Positions 1 to 5,537 of a DNA stretch of 9,252 bases are shown piece after piece. The stretch comes from Sulfurimonas sp. (GTDB lineage: Bacteria; Campylobacterota; Campylobacteria; Campylobacterales; Sulfurimonadaceae). Position numbers and translations under genes: made by a program. The notes below the pieces were generated by a model. The model was not told where the DNA came from. It saw only the letters and a program-made list of their open reading frames with translations, and ran no database searches. Positions within the stretch are counted from its first letter, which is position 1, and the number at the start of each line of letters is the position of its first letter. The stretch lies in NCBI GenBank assembly GCA_027063295.1, contig JAMORZ010000110.1, positions 1-9,252 on the forward strand, given 5' to 3'.

Positions 1-282
1 TTCACAAAAGATGTTGCCAATGCAAGAGGGCTTGAGTATAAAAAACGAGATATCTATGCAAATGCACATATCTTTACAGCACATCAAGCTCAAAAAGTTG
101 GTCTTGTTGATAATGTAACTGTGATGTATGGTGCAAAAGAGCAACTCAGAGTGATGGCAAAACTCTCAAAAGAGGAAGCTATCTGGAGTAAAGAAGATAA
201 GTTTGAAAAGTTTATGAAGAAGCTAGCAGCCACATCAGCTCTAACTCTTCATACATACTTTCCTAGTTTGGTTTTGAAGTAA
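1..282 (+). CDS. sppA: Signal peptide peptidase SppA (S49 family), C-terminal 93 residues only
   Basis: This is an open frame from the first base to a TAA at 280-282; the start lies outside the window. The visible peptide contains FTAHQAQKVGLVDNV, the well-conserved tail motif of S49-family peptidases (typically '[FY]TG.QA...GLVD.'). SppA is an inner-membrane serine protease that cuts leftover signal peptides within the membrane. Its catalytic Ser and Lys and its membrane anchor would lie upstream, so they cannot be checked here. After the motif comes a lysine- and glutamate-rich segment (KLSKEEAIWSKEDKFEKF) and a short hydrophobic end (ATSALTLHTYFPSLVLK). It is the only plus-strand gene in the window, and it meets the minus-strand outer-membrane-type gene tail-to-tail with one base between the stops. 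A protease IV-like or SohB-like paralogue is a possible alternative, but the short spacing from the motif to the C terminus fits the small (about 290 residue) SppA type. Confidence 0.85.
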   Translation, partial: FTKDVANARGLEYKKRDIYANAHIFTAHQAQKVGLVDNVTVMYGAKEQLRVMAKLSKEEAIWSKEDKFEKFMKKLAATSALTLHTYFPSLVLK

Positions 283-283
283 T

Positions 284-1141
284 TTAAAACTTAACTGGGA
301 TAGTTACATAAGCCTGAATCAAAGTATCATTATCAAAAGGAACTATATCTATACCTACAGAGTCTCTATAAAATCTTGAAATATCATACTTTACATACTT
401 TGCTTTGAGATGAAACCCTGTTCCTTCACCAAAAAGATTGCTTCCCATATAACTTACAAGAGCATTTACATTATCTTCTAAGGTAGCTGCACCCATATTA
501 GCTGCATAGTGTCTATATTCTGCAAAAACACTCAAATCTTTACTAAATACGTATTTGGCATCTAACATATAAACATGTGAAGCTTCTCCATCATCAGTAT
601 CTTCTCGGGTATAGTCACGTGCGACAGGTGTATCATCATCAAACTCTATATAATAAAATCCAGCTAAAAGATTAGCATCAAAAGTAAAACCACCTTTATG
701 GTACTCATAGCCTAGTCCAAGATGTTGACGCACCTCCCGTTCAACACAACTTACTGTATTTTGTCTGTTATCCATTTTAATGAGCCATGTGAGCTGATTA
801 TTTTCATTGATCTTATACATCTCACCATCAACATAAAAAGAAAAATCAAACCAAATAGGGATATGATCAGGATCTAACTCATCTTGATCGTTATCTAAAA
901 ATACTTCCGCTTTTGCATTAAGATTGATACCACTTTGTGTTGTATGATGTACATAGATTGCTGTATTGATACCAAAAGTATGAGAGTCACCTGAACTTAT
1001 CCCATCAGTAACTAGATCATTTTTTATATCTTGGACTACAAGGTCGTGAACACCTACACTCCATTCAAACTCCATTGCACTCAATGGTGCACTGAGTAGC
1101 ACTGTTGCAAAAAGTGCTGATTGAACTATTTTGTTCTGCAT
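284..1141 (-). CDS. Exported, probable outer-membrane beta-barrel protein of unknown function
   Basis: A 285-residue protein with a clear Sec signal peptide: basic start MQNK, hydrophobic core about residues 5-20, and a likely signal peptidase I cut after SA at residue 22. The mature part is rich in alternating aromatic/polar strands (for example FHLKAKYVKYD and LIQAYVTIPVKF) and ends in phenylalanine, the usual C-terminal signal for BAM-dependent outer-membrane insertion. Three acidic loops stand out: residues 83-92 (DNDQDELDPD), 168-170 (DDD) and 179-186. There is a single cysteine (C132). I do not recognise a family; a small porin-like or surface beta-barrel is an inference. The start is supported by AAGGAGA at 1146-1152. 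The gene overlaps the upstream FmdE-like gene by 16 nt, so its translation is probably coupled to it, and it ends the minus-strand series. A soluble periplasmic beta-rich protein is the main alternative. Confidence 0.7.
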   Translation of the reverse strand: MQNKIVQSALFATVLLSAPLSAMEFEWSVGVHDLVVQDIKNDLVTDGISSGDSHTFGINTAIYVHHTTQSGINLNAKAEVFLDNDQDELDPDHIPIWFDFSFYVDGEMYKINENNQLTWLIKMDNRQNTVSCVEREVRQHLGLGYEYHKGGFTFDANLLAGFYYIEFDDDTPVARDYTREDTDDGEASHVYMLDAKYVFSKDLSVFAEYRHYAANMGAATLEDNVNALVSYMGSNLFGEGTGFHLKAKYVKYDISRFYRDSVGIDIVPFDNDTLIQAYVTIPVKF

Positions 1142-1752
1142 AGATTCTCCTTATGAACTTCTTGTACTTTTACAACTTTATCTGTATTTTGAAAAATCTT
1201 CTCCACTCTCTCTTGCCAAAGAGTTCCAAATTTTTCTCTCTCTTCAGCTGATGCAACCCCTTGCATTATCTTTTGCATCAATGGCATCATCTCAGGGTTG
1301 CCTGGCATTTGTGAGTGATCGTAAAAAACATCTACACTCTCTAGTGTGTCAACTCTTGTAAATCTTGCGCTACTGCTGATTTGAGCATTAAAGTGCATCA
1401 AAGAGTGACGGGCAAACTTTCCACCAAGCCCTTTAAAACCGCTCTTATCAGTTGCACCTGTGATCTGAGAGATTACATTGCCTATTACTCCTGCTACACC
1501 CTCTTCAAGTGGCTCTGCAAACTCCACTTTTATATCTCCACGAACAGCTCTACTCTTGCCATAGAGTGTATCAAGTGCGGCTTGTGTCATCAAGTAAGCC
1601 CCCGCAACTGTTGGGCAAGAGTGCCCTGCTGATTTTACAACCTCAAGGTAGCTAACTTCATACTCACCATTTTCAAACGCACCTAACACTTGTGCCAATG
1701 GATCTTGCAGCTTTATACTTTTTACTTCATCAAAAAACTTTGGATAACTCAT
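1126..1752 (-). CDS. FmdE-like domain protein (function unknown)
   Basis: A 208-residue protein without signal peptide or membrane segment, so probably cytoplasmic. Residues 42-55 (AGHSCPTVAGAYLM) match the GHxCPGLxxGYRM-type signature of the FmdE family, named after a gene in formylmethanofuran dehydrogenase operons; its biochemical role is unsettled and it includes metal-binding members. Residues 94-122 (ISQITGAT..GFKGLGGKFARHSLMHFN) line up with the family's second conserved block, but its usual TGCT is TGAT here (A100 in place of Cys). C46 is the only conserved cysteine; the other, C205, is in the divergent tail. No methanofuran genes are nearby, so a role in that pathway is not implied. 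The start is supported by GAGGAG at 1758-1763, inside the end of xseA, with which it shares an ATGA overlap (4 nt). The family assignment is from memory of the motif, so moderate. The reading frame itself is secure. Confidence 0.7.
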   Translation of the reverse strand: MSYPKFFDEVKSIKLQDPLAQVLGAFENGEYEVSYLEVVKSAGHSCPTVAGAYLMTQAALDTLYGKSRAVRGDIKVEFAEPLEEGVAGVIGNVISQITGATDKSGFKGLGGKFARHSLMHFNAQISSSARFTRVDTLESVDVFYDHSQMPGNPEMMPLMQKIMQGVASAEEREKFGTLWQERVEKIFQNTDKVVKVQEVHKENLCRTK

Positions 1753-3002
1753 ACTATCTCCTCTTTATTTAAAACTTTTGCCTGAATGACAGTTGAAGTT
1801 GTTTGCACCTCAAACTCATCATTTTTGTCTAATTCTTCCAAATCAATCACTTTGCCATTTTGTGAAATCTGAGCAAATCCACATTTTGATTTGAGTTTTG
1901 GATTGGATGATTCTAACATTTTTTTCAACCCTTCTAGCTGATTTGTAGCACTTAGCAGTTTATTTTCCATCGCTTGTGGTAATTGGGCATGAAGTTGTTG
2001 ATGTTTGTGTTGGAGCTGTTTGATTCTAAACTCCATCGCTTGAGTAAATGCAGTCTTGGTTGCTAGAATCTCCTCTTTTTTATGTTGCATCTTTTTCTCA
2101 ACCGAGTGTTGCACAAAAGAGTTTTTAAGGTGTTGCAGCTGCTGCGTTTTTGTTGTGATCTTTTGAGAGAGGAGTTGGCTCATCTGAGCTGAGAGATTAT
2201 CGAGTGTCATTAAAAGCTCATTTGTATCTGGCAGAAGTATCTCCATGGCAGCACTTGGAGTAGCAGCTCTAGTGTCTGCTACAAAATCACTGATGAGATA
2301 ATCTATCTCATGTCCAATGGCTGAGATGATGGGTGTTTTTGCATTAAAAATGGCATCTGCTACTATCTCTTCATTAAAAGCCCACAAATCCTCCAAGCTC
2401 CCTCCACCACGAGCAAGAACTATGGTGTCATACCCTCTCTCATCTACACTCCTGATAGCCGAGCTTATCTGAGAAGGTGCACTCTCCCCTTGTACCAAAA
2501 CATCATAGACATCAATACTTAAAAGTCTGTAACGGCTGTTGGCAACTCTGAGCATATCTTGCAGTGCTGCTCCAGTAGCAGAAGTGATAAACGCAACTCT
2601 TTTTACAAAAGGTGGAAGTGGTTTTTTTCTCTCTTGGTTAAAATACCCCTTTGCAGAGAGTTTTGCTTTGAGCTGTTCATAAGCTAAAGAAAGAGCTCCT
2701 TGCCCTGAAGGCTCAATACTAAAACAGTTTATCTGGTAACTTCCACGAGGTTTATAAAGTGTAATAGCACCACTGACAACTACTTTCATCCCCTCTTCTA
2801 GTCTAAAACGCAACCTACTTGCATTTCCTCGAAACATCACTGCTGAGAGTGCGGAGGAGGCATCTTTGAGAGTAAAGTATATATGTCCTGAATTATGGTG
2901 TGTTATGCGGGAGAGCTCACCCTCAACAAGCACTTGTGTGAAACTTGTCTCAAGCAAACCTTTAATCTGCTCATTAAGAACAGAGACTGTGAGTGTGTGC
3001 AT
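1749..3002 (-). CDS. xseA: Exodeoxyribonuclease VII large subunit
   Basis: XseA is the catalytic large subunit of exonuclease VII, which degrades single-stranded DNA from both ends together with several copies of the small subunit XseB (not encoded here). The N-terminal OB-fold covers about residues 1-100 (VLVEGELSRITHHNSGHIYFTLKD). The catalytic domain has the family hallmarks SATGAALQDM (141-150), RGGGSLEDLWAFN (198-210) and GHEIDYLISDFVADTRAATPSAA (230-252). Residues about 262-370 are rich in Gln, Lys and Leu and predicted to be coiled-coil, the known XseB-binding arm. At 417 residues it is a little shorter than E. coli XseA (456), mostly in this arm and the tail. The ATG follows the ubiE stop after one base and has no clear Shine-Dalgarno (upstream CGCAAAAAATAGT), so reinitiation after ubiE is likely. 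All hallmark residues are intact. Confidence 0.96.
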   Translation of the reverse strand: MHTLTVSVLNEQIKGLLETSFTQVLVEGELSRITHHNSGHIYFTLKDASSALSAVMFRGNASRLRFRLEEGMKVVVSGAITLYKPRGSYQINCFSIEPSGQGALSLAYEQLKAKLSAKGYFNQERKKPLPPFVKRVAFITSATGAALQDMLRVANSRYRLLSIDVYDVLVQGESAPSQISSAIRSVDERGYDTIVLARGGGSLEDLWAFNEEIVADAIFNAKTPIISAIGHEIDYLISDFVADTRAATPSAAMEILLPDTNELLMTLDNLSAQMSQLLSQKITTKTQQLQHLKNSFVQHSVEKKMQHKKEEILATKTAFTQAMEFRIKQLQHKHQQLHAQLPQAMENKLLSATNQLEGLKKMLESSNPKLKSKCGFAQISQNGKVIDLEELDKNDEFEVQTTSTVIQAKVLNKEEIV

Positions 3003-3003
3003 A

Positions 3004-3741
3004 CTATTTTTTGCGAGCGATCATCAATGTTGAGATATCCATAGAGAAGCTTTGGATATGGAGCATCTCAAACCCTGCTTTTTCAAGCTCTGCTTGCATC
3101 CCCTGAATTGTTACAAAGTTTTCAATAGAATCGGGTAAGTATGTATAAGCATCAAGATTTTTAGAGATAAACCCACCAACATAAGGGAGAATTTTGTGCA
3201 TATAGATATCTCTCATCTTTTTAAGGAGGGTTTTGTTTTCATCTTTCATAAACTCCAAAATAACAACAAGCCCACCACTTTTTAGCACTCTGTTAAACTC
3301 ATAAAATGCCTCTTGGCGCTCCATTACATTACGGATACCATAAGTGATACTGAGCATATCAGCAGAGGCATCTTCAAGTGGGATCTGTGTTGCTTTGGAG
3401 ATATGATAATGAAAATCAGGGAATTTCTTACGAGCAACATCAACCATACCGTTAGATGGATCAACACCAACAAGCTCACCAATAGCAATACCAGCCTTAT
3501 GTGCCTGTTTTTGCCAAAAACCCATCATATCACCTGTTCCACAAGCAACATCAACAATACGATCTATACTCTCTTTGCCATAATATTCAAAAGAGAGATC
3601 ACACGCTTTTTTTCTCCATGAGATATCTACACCCATACTCATCACACGATTTGCCGTATCGTATGTTGGTGCAATATCATCAAACATTGAAACGATCTCT
3701 TCTTGTTTTTGTGTTTTATCCACTTGTGGTTCTTGACTCAT
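3004..3741 (-). CDS. ubiE: Demethylmenaquinone (ubiquinone/menaquinone) C-methyltransferase
   Basis: A SAM-dependent methyltransferase of the UbiE/MenG family, which methylates the quinone ring in the last step of menaquinone synthesis. In Campylobacterota the quinone is menaquinone, usually made by the futalosine route, so the MenG-type reaction is the expected one. With the start chosen here (245 residues, MSQEPQ...), FDDIAPTYD lies at 20-28, the SAM-binding motif VDVACGTGD at 63-71, an acidic motif near GVDPSNGM at 92-99, and the family signature TYGIRNV at 133-139; length is normal. An in-frame ATG ending at 3765 would add eight residues (MDEKERVV) and overlap ribD by 22 nt. I prefer 3741 because AAAGGG sits at 3747-3752, and the conserved part begins only after residue 12. 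From 3741 it follows the ribD stop after 2 nt. Function is near certain, start fairly so. Confidence 0.95.
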   Translation of the reverse strand: MSQEPQVDKTQKQEEIVSMFDDIAPTYDTANRVMSMGVDISWRKKACDLSFEYYGKESIDRIVDVACGTGDMMGFWQKQAHKAGIAIGELVGVDPSNGMVDVARKKFPDFHYHISKATQIPLEDASADMLSITYGIRNVMERQEAFYEFNRVLKSGGLVVILEFMKDENKTLLKKMRDIYMHKILPYVGGFISKNLDAYTYLPDSIENFVTIQGMQAELEKAGFEMLHIQSFSMDISTLMIARKK

Positions 3742-3743
3742 CA

Positions 3744-4724
3744 CTACCCTTTCTTTTTCATCCACAGTATTATATCTTGCGTCTCTTGTACTGCGTTTAA
3801 AATTTCAAAATTATTTGCCTGAGGTGCAAGATAACACAGATAATAATCTGTTATATTTTTTGTAAGCTCTGCCATCTTCTCTCCCCCCTCAATCATAATG
3901 TTTTTGTACTCATCTACTTTTGAGAAATTATCACAAATAAACACCTCTCTACCCTCAACATTAAAGAGTGGAATGGTTGTATCAAACTCTTTTTCTCTGG
4001 AGTATATCAGTACATCAGGTGCTTTGCCATTTACAAGTCTGGCATCAAGTGTTGGTCTGTCTTTTCTAACAGTCTCCCCACCAATCACCAACAAATCACA
4101 CACATCACGCATCGCATGAACATTTTTTCTTGAGTCTTTAGAGCTTATGATCCCACCATCTACAGAACCATCAAGTCTTTGTGCCCATTTAAAAAAAACA
4201 AACTTATCATCAAGCCATTTTCTAAAAGGGTACAAAAGTGCATCACACTCTTCAAGCATTATCTCGGTATGCACTTCACAGTCATTCATCTGTAAAACCA
4301 TATTCCCTTTTTGCGCTGCAACATTGGTGTCATAGGAACCAACATACACCTCTTTGATACCAAGCTCACTTATAAGTGTTGCACACGATGGTGTTTTTCC
4401 AAAATGGCTGCATGGCTCAAGTGTAGTATAGAGTTTTATATTTTCAAAGATACCATTGTGATTACTTAAAAGGTGGGTATGAATATCGAGTGAATCTTCA
4501 AGAGCCAAGATGTAACTGTCATTTGTAAGTTTATAGTAGGCTTGCTTGAGAGCATTGACCTCTGCATGGGGTCCACCAGCTCTGTGGTGTGCTTCTACTG
4601 CAAGTATTTCACCGTGTTCACCTACCACACTGCAACCTACAGCAGGGTTTGGGTAAGTGAGCCCTTGGTACTTCCAAGCCTCTTTGAGTGCTAGTGAAAG
4701 GTAGAAGTTATGATCGACTACCAT
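3744..4724 (-). CDS. ribD: Riboflavin biosynthesis bifunctional deaminase/reductase RibD
   Basis: RibD carries out two successive steps of riboflavin synthesis: deamination of the diaminopyrimidine intermediate, then NADPH-dependent reduction of its ribosyl side chain. The N-terminal cytidine-deaminase-like domain has NPAVGCSVV (26-34), HAEVNAL (53-59) and TLEPCSHFGKTPSC (101-114), giving zinc ligands H53, C105, C114 and catalytic E55. The distance from HAE to PC is about 51 residues, roughly 25 more than in the common form, from an insert at about 68-95. The reductase domain begins near FVFFKWAQRLDGSVDG (175-190) and includes SKDSRKNVHAMRDVCDLLVIGGETVRKDRPTLDAR (195-229) and IMIEGGEKM (276-284). 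At 326 residues the protein is shorter than the usual 360-370, lacking part of the reductase C terminus. It overlaps the rimP stop by 7 nt (ATGGTAG) without its own Shine-Dalgarno, so coupled translation is likely. Confidence 0.93.
   Translation of the reverse strand: MVVDHNFYLSLALKEAWKYQGLTYPNPAVGCSVVGEHGEILAVEAHHRAGGPHAEVNALKQAYYKLTNDSYILALEDSLDIHTHLLSNHNGIFENIKLYTTLEPCSHFGKTPSCATLISELGIKEVYVGSYDTNVAAQKGNMVLQMNDCEVHTEIMLEECDALLYPFRKWLDDKFVFFKWAQRLDGSVDGGIISSKDSRKNVHAMRDVCDLLVIGGETVRKDRPTLDARLVNGKAPDVLIYSREKEFDTTIPLFNVEGREVFICDNFSKVDEYKNIMIEGGEKMAELTKNITDYYLCYLAPQANNFEILNAVQETQDIILWMKKKG
3747..3752 (-). promoter_or_regulatory. Shine-Dalgarno that decides the ubiE start
   Basis: On the minus strand this reads AAAGGG, five nt before the ATG at 3741-3739; GAAAGG, shifted one base, is six nt away. 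The alternative ATG at 3765 is preceded by GATATAATACTGTGG, with no comparable purine box. The site straddles the end of ribD, so ribosomes finishing ribD would pass directly over it. Confidence 0.6.
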
Positions 4725-5167
4725 TCAAAGTATGTTTTTGCTTTTTTAACATCATCAAAGTTGATCTCAACAACACCATCTTCACCCTCAAAACGTAGAG
4801 TTTTTCCATCTACTTCAAGAAGTTTTGCACGGAGTTTTTCCTTGCCATCATAAACCAAAGCGATATCTTCACCGATACTTTTTTTGAAATGATCAAGTGT
4901 TGTAAGTTTTCTCTCAATACCAGGTGAGCCAACCTCTAAACGATACTCACCTGACACTGGTGGTGTAACATCCAAAAGTGGAGAGATTAGATGTGTTAGT
5001 TCTACACATCTATCCAAACTCACACTTTTTCTTTTGCCATCTTCAAACTCTGGAGAGATTACACTTACACGAAAAATAGTCTCTTCACCCTCATTGACAA
5101 TAACACTGTCATATAACTCTAAATCTACCGATTTTACAAGTGATTCTATATCAGTTTGTAGACCCAT
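4718..5167 (-). CDS. rimP: Ribosome maturation factor RimP
   Basis: RimP binds the 30S precursor and helps assembly of its head and central pseudoknot region. The 149-residue protein has the usual two-part layout: an N-terminal alpha/beta domain (about 1-85) and a C-terminal SH3-like beta domain (about 88-149). The family hallmark is at 75-99, YRLEVGSPGIERKLTTLDHF followed by KKSIG (compare LEVSSPGLDRPL.....F...G in other RimPs). The start has a strong GAGGAG at 5173-5178, inside the end of rbfA, and follows the rbfA stop after 2 nt. In many bacteria rimP heads a rimP-nusA-ylxR-infB-rbfA operon. Here it lies after rbfA and nusA is absent, the order I remember for Helicobacter and Campylobacter. 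Functionally it fits its partners rbfA and infB. No oddities in length or motifs. Confidence 0.94.
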   Translation of the reverse strand: MGLQTDIESLVKSVDLELYDSVIVNEGEETIFRVSVISPEFEDGKRKSVSLDRCVELTHLISPLLDVTPPVSGEYRLEVGSPGIERKLTTLDHFKKSIGEDIALVYDGKEKLRAKLLEVDGKTLRFEGEDGVVEINFDDVKKAKTYFEW

Positions 5168-5169
5168 GT

Positions 5170-5535
5170 TTACTCCTCACCTTTTGGCTCTTTAGCTATC
5201 TTTTTAAAGAGTTCCTCAATTGTTTGTGATTTTTTAAGCTGCTCATCAAACTCAAACGCAAGTTTAGGGCATCTGTACCACCCCTGATCTTTCATACAAA
5301 AATCTTCTATGATTGGTCTTGCTTTTCTGAGTTGCTTCAAATATGTGCGTTTTTCTGTCTCACTAAAACTACTAGGATCAACATATACTTTTGCATCGCT
5401 GCGACCACGAGAACATTTCACCTCTATGACACTGAGTTCATGAAGTCTTGCATCATTGAGTTGGGAAAGGGCTTCAGGGATAAGTTCAGCTAAGAGGGAC
5501 TCTGTCCTCTTAAGCTTTATTTGTGCTTCTGTCAT
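5170..5535 (-). CDS. rbfA: Ribosome-binding factor A
   Basis: RbfA is a small KH-type RNA-binding factor that attaches to immature 30S subunits near the decoding region and 16S rRNA 5' helix, and is needed for late 16S processing. The 121-residue length is normal. Visible elements are the N-terminal helix with KLKRTESLLAELIPEALSQL (7-26), the beta strand segment VIEVKCSRGRSDAKVYVD (36-53), the helix TEKRTYLKQLRKARPIIED, and the closing strand PKLAFEFDEQL (90-100), which corresponds to the family's 'P.L.F..D.S' motif. It carries three cysteines (41, 80 and 89), which is unusual but not at known functional positions. The ATG follows the infB stop after 2 nt. The upstream sequence (AGTCTTTAGTT) has no good Shine-Dalgarno, so translation probably depends on ribosomes leaving infB. 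Confidence 0.94.
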   Translation of the reverse strand: MTEAQIKLKRTESLLAELIPEALSQLNDARLHELSVIEVKCSRGRSDAKVYVDPSSFSETEKRTYLKQLRKARPIIEDFCMKDQGWYRCPKLAFEFDEQLKKSQTIEELFKKIAKEPKGEE

Positions 5536-5537
5536 AA

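Noticed and set aside
222..242. Imperfect inverted repeat AGCT...AGCT near the end of sppA as a terminator for the minus-strand series
   Set aside because: The stem is only about four base pairs, with no following T-run, and lies inside coding sequence.
1131..1632. Two plus-strand open frames opposite the FmdE-like gene
   Set aside because: They lie antisense to a frame with a clear family motif and a good Shine-Dalgarno; their composition is not protein-like.
3313..4335. Plus-strand open frames opposite ubiE and ribD
   Set aside because: These are antisense to strongly conserved methyltransferase and deaminase motifs, and none has a start with a ribosome binding site.
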